64,000 nt of DNA from Haladaptatus sp. QDMS2 (GTDB lineage: Archaea; Halobacteriota; Halobacteria; Halobacteriales; Halococcaceae), in NCBI RefSeq assembly GCF_029338295.1, contig NZ_CP119792.1:434001-498000 (forward strand), in the 5' to 3' direction. The position numbers and the translations under genes were made by a program. Within the stretch, counting starts at the first letter, position 1, and each line of letters begins with the position of its first letter. Below, one piece after another: positions 9,404-18,421 of this stretch. Under the pieces are notes generated by a model. That model saw only the letters and a list, made by a program, of their open reading frames with translations. It was not told the origin of the DNA and did not search any database.

Positions 9404-12400
9404 CTATCCCAGCGGGACGAACGGGAGCGTCGCTCGCTCTTCGCTCGAGTAGTCGAGTGCGCCTGCCTGCGAGACTCCCGCCGGCGTGAGCAGGTCCACG
9501 ATACGCGGTGCGTTTTCGACGGCCCCTGCTTTCGCCCCGCCAAACACCCACTCGGCGTTCGATTCTGCGACCGGGCGAAGCGTGCCCCGGTCCTCCGATT
9601 GTACCATCGGAATGACTTCTAGATTTGCGGCATCGACGCCGTCGAACGCGGCCCGGTCGAGGGTGAGCGTGATCGTCCCGGCGTCGGTATCGACGCGCTG
9701 GTCGAGACTCACTGCCGACCCCGACTCAGTAGTGAGCGTTCCGCCGCCTGCATTCACGGCGCTCTTGGTGAACCCGCTCACTTCGAGGCGGTAGTGCCAC
9801 GGCTGTTCGAACTCGGTCGTCGCCGCGAGGTCCGAGCGACTTTCGGTCGTCCCTCCTTCCTTGGCCGGGTCGCGTACCCAGAGCACGAACATGTGTGGTG
9901 AAAAGCCGGTTCCACTCCCGAAGGCGTTGTAGAGGTTCTCGACCTCGAAGGTGAACTCGTAGAGGGTGTCGGTCTGTGCGGCCGAGAACGATTGCAGGTC
10001 GAACGCACCGGATTCGAAAGCGGCGTTCGTCGGGTAAGTGTAGGAACCGGGGCCATCGTCGTCACCATCTGCATCGGTGAGCGTCGCGACCGTCTCCGGT
10101 GGTTTGACGCGCACCGTCTGTGCGGCAAGTTCGGTTCCGTCGGTGGTTCTGACGGTCACGTCGTAGGTTCCCGGGTCAGCTATCGTGTAGGCGAAGTCGT
10201 CGGTTTGCTCACTGCTGTTCGGCGGGAAGCGGACGTTCTCGGTCGCGACGACGTCGCCATCGACCACCAGTTCGACCGTCGTCCCGCCGATGTAGTCACC
10301 GTCGTTCGACCCCGTCGCAGTGATGAACGATTCTTTGACGAACGTCTCGGCTGGAATCGACACGCTGAGGTCCTGCTGTGGTCGTTCGTAGGTCGGCAGC
10401 GTGGCGATTTCTTTGCCGCGAGCGCGACGCAATCGGATGGCCGTCCCGCCAGAGCCGACCATCGACGCGAGAATCGTCGTGCTCGGATTCACGAGCACCC
10501 GGTCGATACGCACGTCTGCGAGGTTTTCGTCGTAGGTGGCGTCGATTCCGTCCGAGTAAATCTCCGCGACGTACTTCGGTCCCTTCGCGTGCTTGCCAGG
10601 GCCCTTGCTCAGGAAGTCGAGCCGAACGTCCAGCGCCCGCCCGTTTCCGTCGGTCATGGCTCCGACGTACCACTCGTCGTCCTTCTGCCGGGCGGTGACC
10701 GTGTACTCGCCGATGGCCGAATCGAGGACCCGGGTGTCACTCCATCCACAGGCGGGCACGTCTTTCACGAACTGGAACTCGGGAACTGTCGGCCCGCGAA
10801 TCGGGTCCGTCTCGGGGTCGGGCATGACCGCCCCCGGCTGCGTCAGCGCGATAGCGTCGAGGTTGAACCCGCCGCTGTCGCCTTCGCCGAGTGTGAGGTT
10901 CAGGTCGGTCTCGCCCGCGGCGAGCGAAACCGTCGTCGAGGCCGTTGCCCAGTCGTCCCAGTAATCCGTCGGTGCGAGTGTGAGTTGGGTCGTCGTCTCG
11001 CCAGCCGACACCGTCACGGTGCGCGGTTCGTCGGCCGGGACGGCGTTTTCCTCCGCGTCACTCGCATAGCGCAGGTGGAGGTCGTACTTCCCGCGCTCGG
11101 GCACATTCTCGACGGTCCACGACACGCTCGCACCCGTGTCTGCGATGTTGGGGTCGAATCGGACGTATCGGCCGCTCTGGGCGTTCGCCCACTTCGCGGC
11201 CCGTGGCAGGCCCTCGCGGTCGGCGAATTCGGCTTGTGCGACCGACCCGACGGCGACCGTCGCTGCCTGTTCTGCGAGGTACGAACTCGGCAAGTCTGCG
11301 ACCATGTGCAGGCCGCTGAAGTAGGTCGGGTACATCGCGAGTTGCTTCGCCCGCGTCGTCTCGATGCCGCCAGACCCGGAGTCCATGTCGAAGATGCCGG
11401 GCGTGTACTCGACTGGCCCGCCGAGCATCCGGGTAAATGGGAAGGTGACGTGGTGGTCGGGGCTGACGTAGCCAAAGGAGTCGTACTCCTGGCCGAGGAC
11501 GCCCTCGCGGGTCATCACGTTCGGGTAGGTCCGGCGCTCCCCGGTCGGTTTGATGGGTTCGTGCACTTCGAGCATCTGACGGTGGTTCGCCGCCTCCTGA
11601 TAGACGAGGTGGTGGTGGTTCACCAGCGCCTGACAGTGGTGGTTGTAGGTCTTCCCGTCGACGGTCATGCCATCGTCTGCGACGTAACCGGTCTTGATGG
11701 ACCGAATCCCGAGTTCCTCGTAGAGTGCGAATGGATTCGGCGAGTCGTCGAGTTGCGCCTCGTAGTTCACGAAGTTCCCAGAGGTTTCGTTGTGAGAGGT
11801 CATCTCGACCGGTGGGTCCAACTGGAGACCGTACTCGGTGACCTCGCGCAGGTCGAAATCGGGGTAGGGGTCGTCGAAGTCCATCGTCGTCCCATCGCCG
11901 GGGAACGAGTCCCAGCCCTCGTTCCACCCTTCTACGAGCACGCTCGGAATGTCGTGTTCGCTCGCGAAGTCCATGTAGCGTTTCATCCGGCCGGTCTGTG
12001 CGCCGTGATTCCCGGTCTCCGGGCCGTTGTACTCCCAGTCTGCACGGCCGGTAATCATCATCCACCACACGCCGAGGAACTTCTGTGGAGTGATGAAATC
12101 GGTCCCTTTCGGGAATGCATCCGCGTCGAACGGTTCGTTCAGGTTGACCACGAGATTCGACTCGACTAGTGCCCCGGGTCGGTCGGCAACCTGAATCGTC
12201 CGCCACGGCGTCCGGTGGGGGGCAGCTGCAGTGACTTTCGACCCGTCGGGCATAGGTGCGAGGACGGATTCGAACGTGGTGGCTCCCGGGGAAACAGGTT
12301 CGAGGCCCATCCCGGCGTAATCGACGAGATTCGCCTCGTGGATGCTGACGTAGCGATTCTCGTCGGCCCGCATGGTCATCGGCGTGTGTGCGCCGCCGAA

Positions 12401-13054
12401 GGGACTCAGGTCGCCGATTTCGCTCAGGGCTGACTCCGTGTACTCGTACTCGTAGCTGTTGAAGTCGTTTTCAATCCACCACGCGGTGTAGTCACCCGCG
12501 AAGGCGAACTCGGTGCGCTCTGCGGTGATGGTGAAGTCTCCGAACCCGCCGTCCTCGGGGAAGACGTAGCGAAAGCCGAGGCCGTCGTCGAAGGCGCGAA
12601 ATTCGAGGGTCAGCGAGCGACCCGGTGAGCCTGTTTCCTCGAACCCGATGCGGAGCGCCCGGTAGTGCTCGCGAATCTCGTCGTACTGGTCCCAGAGCGG
12701 TTCCCAGGTGTCGTCGTACGTCGTCCGCTCTGTGCCCGTAACGCGGATGCCGTCGCCGAACGGTGCCTGCGTGGCGAACTCGAACCCAAGCATCGAGTCC
12801 TCGACGACCGTCTGCCCGTCGTAGGCGACGCTGTAGACGGGAACGCCGTCTTCGAGGTCTATCGTCGCTTCGACGCGGCCATCGGGGGATTCGAGCGTCT
12901 GTGGCATGGAACTCGTTCCAGTATCGACTTTCGCCGCTGTTTCTTCTGCGAGGGAGAGGGACAACGCAGACGCCGCTGCGAGCGAGGTGAGGCCGCTCAC
13001 GAACGAGCGTCGGTCGAGGGGCAACCCAGAGCAGGATGTTGGTTCGTCAACCAT
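9404..13054 (-). CDS. Very large secreted GH97 glycosidase with inserted CBM and C-terminal binding domain
   Basis: A 1,216-residue exported enzyme, about twice the usual GH97 length. Domains in order: Tat signal (DRRSFVSGLTSLAAA); GH97 N-terminal beta-sandwich (about 55-310); (beta/alpha)8 catalytic domain with the family block LEVHEPIKPTGERRTYPN; a CBM35/CBM6-like sandwich (about 600-730); the GH97 C-terminal domain (about 770-890); an Ig-like segment; and a glucodextranase-type C-terminal module (TYPTNAAFESGAFDLQSF onward). The KTGYV segment lacks the Asp expected of retaining members, which fits SusB-type inverting alpha-glucosidases, though I infer this from memory of the family. I start at the ATG giving MVDEPTSC; an ATG seven codons upstream is possible. 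It probably hydrolyses alpha-glucans outside the cell. Confidence 0.9.
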   Translation of the reverse strand: MVDEPTSCSGLPLDRRSFVSGLTSLAAASALSLSLAEETAAKVDTGTSSMPQTLESPDGRVEATIDLEDGVPVYSVAYDGQTVVEDSMLGFEFATQAPFGDGIRVTGTERTTYDDTWEPLWDQYDEIREHYRALRIGFEETGSPGRSLTLEFRAFDDGLGFRYVFPEDGGFGDFTITAERTEFAFAGDYTAWWIENDFNSYEYEYTESALSEIGDLSPFGGAHTPMTMRADENRYVSIHEANLVDYAGMGLEPVSPGATTFESVLAPMPDGSKVTAAAPHRTPWRTIQVADRPGALVESNLVVNLNEPFDADAFPKGTDFITPQKFLGVWWMMITGRADWEYNGPETGNHGAQTGRMKRYMDFASEHDIPSVLVEGWNEGWDSFPGDGTTMDFDDPYPDFDLREVTEYGLQLDPPVEMTSHNETSGNFVNYEAQLDDSPNPFALYEELGIRSIKTGYVADDGMTVDGKTYNHHCQALVNHHHLVYQEAANHRQMLEVHEPIKPTGERRTYPNVMTREGVLGQEYDSFGYVSPDHHVTFPFTRMLGGPVEYTPGIFDMDSGSGGIETTRAKQLAMYPTYFSGLHMVADLPSSYLAEQAATVAVGSVAQAEFADREGLPRAAKWANAQSGRYVRFDPNIADTGASVSWTVENVPERGKYDLHLRYASDAEENAVPADEPRTVTVSAGETTTQLTLAPTDYWDDWATASTTVSLAAGETDLNLTLGEGDSGGFNLDAIALTQPGAVMPDPETDPIRGPTVPEFQFVKDVPACGWSDTRVLDSAIGEYTVTARQKDDEWYVGAMTDGNGRALDVRLDFLSKGPGKHAKGPKYVAEIYSDGIDATYDENLADVRIDRVLVNPSTTILASMVGSGGTAIRLRRARGKEIATLPTYERPQQDLSVSIPAETFVKESFITATGSNDGDYIGGTTVELVVDGDVVATENVRFPPNSSEQTDDFAYTIADPGTYDVTVRTTDGTELAAQTVRVKPPETVATLTDADGDDDGPGSYTYPTNAAFESGAFDLQSFSAAQTDTLYEFTFEVENLYNAFGSGTGFSPHMFVLWVRDPAKEGGTTESRSDLAATTEFEQPWHYRLEVSGFTKSAVNAGGGTLTTESGSAVSLDQRVDTDAGTITLTLDRAAFDGVDAANLEVIPMVQSEDRGTLRPVAESNAEWVFGGAKAGAVENAPRIVDLLTPAGVSQAGALDYSSEERATLPFVPLG

Positions 13055-13328
13055 TATTTCCACCAACACGAACAAGAATGATAAATTTACTGCAACTTGA
13101 ATTAATTTTTATAATATGTCGAACCGATGAGAAGTCAGACGGTTCATTCCGTGGCACGAAACGGACAATTTGAGCAGCGTATCACCGGAATAAACGCGTA
13201 CACAACGGAGCGTGCACGCGGTATGCAGAACGGTTGAAAATTACCCTCTAACAGTAGTAAAAAATAATTGCAAATTTGTAGAATAGAAATCAATTTCAAT
13301 GGGGAATCTCGTTGCCATTGAATAGCAC
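13055..13328 (+). promoter_or_regulatory. AT-rich intergenic region between GH97 and gntP genes
   Basis: A 274-base divergent spacer. It contains the GH97 promoter side (gaattaatttttataatatg near 13099-13118, TATA-like) and the gntP promoter side. No gene is visible. Next to the gntP start is an inverted repeat with eight-base arms, TTCAATGG at 13295-13302 and CCATTGAA at 13315-13322, separated by 12 bases and ending six bases before the ATG at 13329. Its location suits an operator or a 5' leader hairpin that affects translation. Confidence 0.55.
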
Positions 13329-14720
13329 ATGGCAATACAGTTTGCACACAGTCCACTGCTCACCTTCGCGGTTGGACTCGTCCTGGTCGTCCTGCTCCTC
13401 GTCGTCTGGGACCTCCCGGCGTTCGTGGGCCTCGCACTCGCCGCTTTCGGCGTGGGAATCGTGAACGCCGCGTTCGTCCCCGATTTCGCCCTCGCACAGG
13501 CGGCGACGAAAACAGCAACCGAATTCGGCGCTGGCATGGCCGGCATCGGGATTCCCATCCTGATGGCCGCCATCATCGGCAAGTCGATGCTCGAAAGCGG
13601 CGCGGCCCAGCGCATCGTCCGGTCGTTTCAGTCGCTCGTGGGCACGGGCAACAGCGACATCGCACTGTGGGGCAGCTCCACGGTCCTCGCCATCCCGGTG
13701 TTCTTCGACAGCGTATTCTACCTGATGGCTCCCCTCGCCCGCTCGATGCGGGCACGGGTGGGCAAGAACTACGCGCTCTACCTCGTGGTCGTCGGCGCGG
13801 GCGCGGCCACCGCACACGTGTTCGTTCCGCCGACGCCCGGCCCCCTCGCCGTCGCCGAGCAGATTGGTGCTGACCTCGGCGTGACGATGGCCATCGGCGT
13901 CGCGGTGGCCGTCCCCTCCGCGACGATGGGCGGCCTCGTCTACGGGCGCTGGATAAACCGTCGGCTCGACATCCCACTTCGCGATTCGATGGGCACCACC
14001 ACGGAGGAACTCAAAGAACGTGCGAAACGAGACACCGACTCGCTGCCGGGAGTCCTCGAATCGATTTTACCCGTCGTCCTCGCCGTCGTCCTCGTCGGCT
14101 CGCTCACCGTGGTCGATGCGCTCGTCGGTTTCTACCCCGACCTCACGACGGTCGAACCGTTCGTCGCCTTCGTCGGCGACAAGAACGTCGCGCTCACCGT
14201 CGCGGCCCTCGTCGCGGCCTACACCTACCTTCGCTGGAGCGACCTCGCGCGGCCGGCGTGGGAATCTGAACTCACGGAAGCCCTGAAAAGTGGGGGAAAC
14301 ATCGCCGCAATCACCGCGATGGGTGGCGCGTTCGGGGCGCTGCTCGCCGCGTCCGGTATCGGCCCATACCTCGCAGACAGTCTGGAGGGCGTCGGCATCG
14401 GCCTGCTCGTGACGGCGTGGCTCATCGCCGCCATCGTCCGCATCGCACAGGGGTCTGCCACCGCAGCCATGCTCACCGCCGCGGGCATCATGGCCCCACT
14501 CGCGAGCCAACTCGCCGTCCACCCCGCCTACCTCGTGATGGTCATCGGCGCGGGCGGCAACATCTGCTCGTGGTACAACGACTCCGGGTTCTGGCTCGTC
14601 AAGGAAATCGGCGGCCTCACCCAGCGCGAGACCCTGCAGACGTGGACGGCGCTCACCACCATCATCTCGATTACCGGCCTCGTCGTGGTGCTCGTCCTCT
14701 CGACGCTGTTCCCGTTATAG
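13329..14720 (+). CDS. gntP: GntP family permease (gluconate/organic acid transporter)
   Basis: A 463-residue membrane protein of the GntP family of H+ symporters, which take up gluconate and related hydroxy acids. The sequence has about 12 hydrophobic segments and the family blocks VFVPPTPGPLAVAEQIGADLG, GSATAAMLTAAGIMAPL and the C-terminal GAGGNICSWYNDSGFWLVKE. Length is normal. The actual substrate (gluconate, lactate, glycerate) cannot be read. It follows an intergenic inverted repeat that may regulate it. No gluconate kinase is adjacent; a sugar-acid dehydratase gene lies far downstream at 62.6 kb. Confidence 0.9.
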   Translation: MAIQFAHSPLLTFAVGLVLVVLLLVVWDLPAFVGLALAAFGVGIVNAAFVPDFALAQAATKTATEFGAGMAGIGIPILMAAIIGKSMLESGAAQRIVRSFQSLVGTGNSDIALWGSSTVLAIPVFFDSVFYLMAPLARSMRARVGKNYALYLVVVGAGAATAHVFVPPTPGPLAVAEQIGADLGVTMAIGVAVAVPSATMGGLVYGRWINRRLDIPLRDSMGTTTEELKERAKRDTDSLPGVLESILPVVLAVVLVGSLTVVDALVGFYPDLTTVEPFVAFVGDKNVALTVAALVAAYTYLRWSDLARPAWESELTEALKSGGNIAAITAMGGAFGALLAASGIGPYLADSLEGVGIGLLVTAWLIAAIVRIAQGSATAAMLTAAGIMAPLASQLAVHPAYLVMVIGAGGNICSWYNDSGFWLVKEIGGLTQRETLQTWTALTTIISITGLVVVLVLSTLFPL

Positions 14721-14774
14721 GGAACTCACACGTAACTCGCGGGCTGGCAGTCGCGCCGACTCGTGCCGGTTTCG

Positions 14775-14978
14775 TCACTTTTTCGCGTAGTGTCTGATGA
14801 GTCCGCACTCCGGGCAGACGGCCACGACCGTACCCAGTTTCTCCTTGACGCCGAGGCCGCCGAGGAGTCCCGGCTTCGGTTCGTTGGTCACGAGATAGAG
14901 TTTGAAGCCGTCGCCGGTCTGTAGTTCCATCTGTTCCATCCCCACGCCACAGTCTGGACATCGTCTGGTGGTCGCCAT
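14775..14978 (-). CDS. Small zinc-ribbon protein
   Basis: A 67-residue protein starting MATTRRCPDCG, with a first CxxC at residues 7-10 and a second in VCPECGLIRHYAKK at the C-terminus. The two knuckles flank a central hydrophobic and glycine-rich segment (GLLGGLGVKEKLG). This is a typical haloarchaeal small zinc-finger protein; function is unknown. An in-frame ATG 20 codons upstream would add an unrelated hydrophobic stretch and was not used. Confidence 0.75.
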   Translation of the reverse strand: MATTRRCPDCGVGMEQMELQTGDGFKLYLVTNEPKPGLLGGLGVKEKLGTVVAVCPECGLIRHYAKK

Positions 14979-15069
14979 CGTCCCGTACAAAATGACAGCC
15001 GGGGGTATTAACGCAGCGTCCACTGGCTCGATCAGCACGTCGAAAAATGGGCCGAAACCCTTCGAGGAT

Positions 15070-16362
15070 CTACTCCCGTCCGCCGGCAGCCGGGGATACC
15101 TTGAACGTGTAGATGCCGGTGGTCATGTCGCTCGCGACCACGAGGTCACGCGCTTCGTTGTAATCGGCACCCCACGCGTTCGGGGCCGAACCGAGCCACT
15201 CTGCGCCGTTCGCTTCGTCGGCTTCGTCGTCGGTTTCGTAGATGTCTACGGGGACGGGGTCGGTCGGGTCGCTCATGTCGTAGACGACGACACCCTCGTG
15301 GTAACCGCCGTCGACGAGGAGCGTCGTGTTCCCCTTCGAGATGATGTCGTGGTTGTGCGTCGTCCAGTCGTAGGTCTCCTTTTCGTCGTCGCCCTGATAC
15401 TCTGCGTTCGGCGAGTAGGTGAAACCGATGTGTTTCGGGTTCTCCGGGGACCCGTCACCCCAGCCGATGTCGAAGATGTGCTTGCCACCGGGCCAGCCGT
15501 GGCCGATTTCGTCGCCGACGACCGCGAGTCCGCGTTCGGGGTCGTAGTTCGCGTAGTGACAGCTCTCGAAGCCGGGTTCACCCTGTTCGAGGCGCTCCTC
15601 GCTGTAGTCGGGCCGCCCCTCGTAGTCGAATCGACCGACCTCCGTCGGGGCGGTCGGGTCGCTCATGTCCATGATGACGTAGCCGTCGAGGCCGCCACCG
15701 ATGTACGCACAGTGCATGAACTCGGTGTCCGGGTCGATGACGAGGTCGTGGAGTGCGCCGGAGGGACCGGCTTCACCAACCTTCTCCGGGTTCCACGGGT
15801 CGCTCACGTCGAAGATGTCGAACCCTGTGTTCTCCTCGTCCTCGTGCCCGCCGTGGGCGTTCGTGGTGTACACCACGTCCGCGTTCGGATGGGCGAAGAT
15901 GTTGTGCGTGTCCTCCGCTTCCAGTCGGCCCACGATTTCGGGATTCTCCGGCGTGGCGTCGCCGTAGCCGTAATCGATGATTTCGACGCCGCCGACGCCG
16001 TCGTCGTCGTTTGGCTCCTGTGACCGGTAGTAGAGGCCATCGCGGGTGTCGAACTTGGCATCCGCGTTCCGGGTGTGTTTGGAGGAGGGCACGCGGTGGA
16101 CCTCCGTCGGCTGGGTCGGGTTCGTGATATCCACGAGGAAACTCCCGCCTTCGCCGAAGAAACTGCCGAGGACTGCGTACTGTCCGTCATCGCGGACGTC
16201 GACCTCGGCGTAACTCCCCGGCGGGTCGGAAAGCAGTGAGTGGCCGAGTTTCTCGATTTTGCCCTTTGGCTTCGATGCGCTCACGGTCCCGATTCCTGCG
16301 CTCCCGAGAACTGCCCCTGCCCCGAGTGCCTTGAGAACCGAGCGGCGAGTGTTTTCCACCAT
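15070..16362 (-). CDS. Secreted LVIVD-repeat beta-propeller protein
   Basis: A 430-residue exported protein. The N-terminal NTRRSVLKALGAGAVLG is a Tat signal; I start at the ATG giving MVENTRRS because upstream in-frame sequence is unrelated. The body consists of repeats of the form FDVSDPWNPEKVGEAG, MDMSDPTAPTEVGRF and YDMSDPTDPVPVDIYE, the LVIVD-type blades that build a seven-bladed propeller in extracellular choice-of-anchor proteins. Conserved His and Asp residues such as HDLVIDP and THNHDII could bind metal or ligand. It is followed by a small zinc-ribbon gene and preceded, 69 bases away on the same strand, by a multicopper oxidase gene. Confidence 0.82.
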   Translation of the reverse strand: MVENTRRSVLKALGAGAVLGSAGIGTVSASKPKGKIEKLGHSLLSDPPGSYAEVDVRDDGQYAVLGSFFGEGGSFLVDITNPTQPTEVHRVPSSKHTRNADAKFDTRDGLYYRSQEPNDDDGVGGVEIIDYGYGDATPENPEIVGRLEAEDTHNIFAHPNADVVYTTNAHGGHEDEENTGFDIFDVSDPWNPEKVGEAGPSGALHDLVIDPDTEFMHCAYIGGGLDGYVIMDMSDPTAPTEVGRFDYEGRPDYSEERLEQGEPGFESCHYANYDPERGLAVVGDEIGHGWPGGKHIFDIGWGDGSPENPKHIGFTYSPNAEYQGDDEKETYDWTTHNHDIISKGNTTLLVDGGYHEGVVVYDMSDPTDPVPVDIYETDDEADEANGAEWLGSAPNAWGADYNEARDLVVASDMTTGIYTFKVSPAAGGRE

Positions 16363-16431
16363 GTTGTATTCCCAACAAGAATGATTATGGATTAAAATAA
16401 TTATGGACGAAATCAAGCAGGTTTGACGTGC

Positions 16432-18066
16432 TTATCGTCGTTCATTCCCCTTCGTCACCTCGAATGGGAGCATCATCTCCTGGTCTTCGTGTTCGAGGAT
16501 GTGGCAGTGCCACGGGTAGCGACCGGCAAAGTTCTCGAACGTGGTTATGATGCGCACCGTTTCGTCTGGATTGACCCGAACCACGTCCTTGTCCCCGCGC
16601 TCGTTCGGGAGCGGTTCAGCCGTGCCGTCCGGTCCCCGTCCGATGACTTCGAAGCCGACGAGGTGCATGTGAATCGGGTGGGTGTGGTGGGTCATGTTCT
16701 CGAACTCCCAGATCTCCGTGGAGCCGAGTTGCGGGTAGACGACGGCGTCTTCGTCGTTCCAGTGAGCGTTGTTGAGTAGGTGCGTGTCCAGTTCACCCGT
16801 CATGTTCATGTTGAGCGTCATGTGACGCGTTTCCTTCGCCGCCTGCTCGCGGAACGTGGTTCCACCGGGAAGGTCCAACTCCGCGGGTTCCGCGCTGTCG
16901 TCTTCGGGTTTCTCCGCCGGGTCGGTCACTCGAATCTGAAGCAGTTCCGGAAGGTTGGACCCCGCGTTCTCACCCTCGTACGGGAACTCGGCGTCGTTCG
17001 TGAGCGTGAACGTCTCCCCTGCGAACTCGCTGAAATCCACGATGACGTCGGCGCGCTCGAACGGAGCCAGCGTCAGCGAGTCGAGGTCGCCTTCGGGGCC
17101 GATGGAGACTACCGATTCGAGGAATCCCTGGTCCGGGGCGAACTGGTGGACCTGTGGTGCCCCCGTCCCGTCGTCGTTCGAAAGTCGCATGTTGAACGTT
17201 CGGCCGTTCGACTGGTTCACGAGTCGGAACCGGTACCGCCGCCGTTCGACTTCGAGATACGGCCAGGCCGTACCGTTTACGACCGCGGTGTCCCCGGAAA
17301 CGTTCGGCTCGAACGACTCGGGATAGTGCAGCGCCCCATCTTCCTCGAAGGCTTTGTCCTGGAACAGGAGGGGTATCTCGTACTCGTCGCTCGGCAGATT
17401 CATTTTCTCCTCCTGCTCGCTCCTGATGAAGTAGAACCCGACCAGCCCCGCATAGTTGTTGAGACGGGTGATGCCGAGCGCGTGGTCGTGGTAGGTTGAC
17501 GTCATTCGAGATTGTCGGTTCGGAATCTCGTGGACCGACTGGGCGAACAGCGGCCCTTCGACCCCGTCCGGTGAGGTCCAGGCTTCCGCTTTCCCGTCGC
17601 TCTCGGGTTCGATGTTCAACCCGTGGAAGTGGGTCACCGTTCGGACTTCGGGGACGGGGCCGTCGTAGTCGGGGTAATCGTCCGGGTTCGTGCCGTTGAC
17701 TCGTTCGTCAACTGAGAGCAGGTGGTCGTCGGGGAGCGCGCTATTGTCGAACTCGACGGCGAGACGTTCGTGCGTGTTCCCCTCGATGAGTGGTCCGGGG
17801 AATTGCCCGTCGAAGCCCCAGAACGTCGTGTCGGCGAGGTCGGGATGGAAACTGTGGTCGAACTCCTCGAGTTTGATGTGGTGGTAGTCTGCACCGTTTC
17901 GCTTGCCGTCGGGGGCTTTCGCGCTCGGAATCGGAACCGGCTCGACGAATTTTTCGAGGTTGGGAGACGGTTGGGCTCGTGCGGGCGCAATCGAATTGAG
18001 GATGGTCCCGGAGAGGCCGAGTGCGGTCCCCGCCTGAAGCACGCGCCGTCTGGTTACCTCTCTCAT
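16432..18066 (-). CDS. Secreted multicopper oxidase (CotA/LccA-type laccase)
   Basis: A 544-residue periplasmic-side or extracellular copper enzyme. The Tat signal is TRRRVLQAGTALGLSG. The four copper motifs are all present: HFHGL, HDHALG, HTHPIHMHLVGF and HCHILEHEDQEMM, giving the T1 and trinuclear T2/T3 sites. Length and spacing match three-domain CotA-like laccases and bilirubin oxidases, and the known haloarchaeal laccase LccA is a plausible relative. The axial T1 ligand is Met in the HEDQEMM segment. The substrate is not evident; phenols or metal ions are usual. The LVIVD propeller gene follows on the same strand and may be co-transcribed. Confidence 0.93.
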   Translation of the reverse strand: MREVTRRRVLQAGTALGLSGTILNSIAPARAQPSPNLEKFVEPVPIPSAKAPDGKRNGADYHHIKLEEFDHSFHPDLADTTFWGFDGQFPGPLIEGNTHERLAVEFDNSALPDDHLLSVDERVNGTNPDDYPDYDGPVPEVRTVTHFHGLNIEPESDGKAEAWTSPDGVEGPLFAQSVHEIPNRQSRMTSTYHDHALGITRLNNYAGLVGFYFIRSEQEEKMNLPSDEYEIPLLFQDKAFEEDGALHYPESFEPNVSGDTAVVNGTAWPYLEVERRRYRFRLVNQSNGRTFNMRLSNDDGTGAPQVHQFAPDQGFLESVVSIGPEGDLDSLTLAPFERADVIVDFSEFAGETFTLTNDAEFPYEGENAGSNLPELLQIRVTDPAEKPEDDSAEPAELDLPGGTTFREQAAKETRHMTLNMNMTGELDTHLLNNAHWNDEDAVVYPQLGSTEIWEFENMTHHTHPIHMHLVGFEVIGRGPDGTAEPLPNERGDKDVVRVNPDETVRIITTFENFAGRYPWHCHILEHEDQEMMLPFEVTKGNERR

Positions 18067-18421
18067 CGACGATTCGCTCCTTCGTTCGCGACGGGAAGTG
18101 CGGATGCGACGCTGAACTTGTCCGGAGGGCTACATCGCGACATAGCAGAGACATGAACACGATGTAATTAATCCTTTTTACCGATACGATTATCAAAGAC
18201 TCTGGCTGAATTTTTCACCGTTTGCTGCCAGTTTCGTTCGGTGGTCAGCCGCCCGCCCATGCCGTTAACGGAAAGCACAACGTGGTCAACGGTGGCGACA
18301 TGCACACCGAGGGGCGTCGCTCGTGTCGATTCTCATCCTCGCTGTATGCCTCTATTCGTCAATGAACAACCATTAGAAAACTTTTTTGCATAGCACTTTT
18401 AATTTAAATCGAAATTAAACA
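18067..18421. promoter_or_regulatory. Divergent promoter region, oxidase gene and M23 gene
   Basis: A 355-base spacer without a gene. Near 18160-18195 lie AT-rich TATA-like segments (atgtaattaatcc) suited to the oxidase on the reverse strand. The forward side, 18370-18420, is very AT-rich and contains an inverted repeat, TTAATTT at 18399-18405 and AAATTAA at 18412-18418, ending three bases before the M23 start codon. The middle part shows no recognisable signal. Confidence 0.5.

Noticed and set aside
9992-12169. Antisense open frame of about 725 codons within the GH97 gene
   Set aside because: It lacks any domain and is the complement of a well-supported enzyme.
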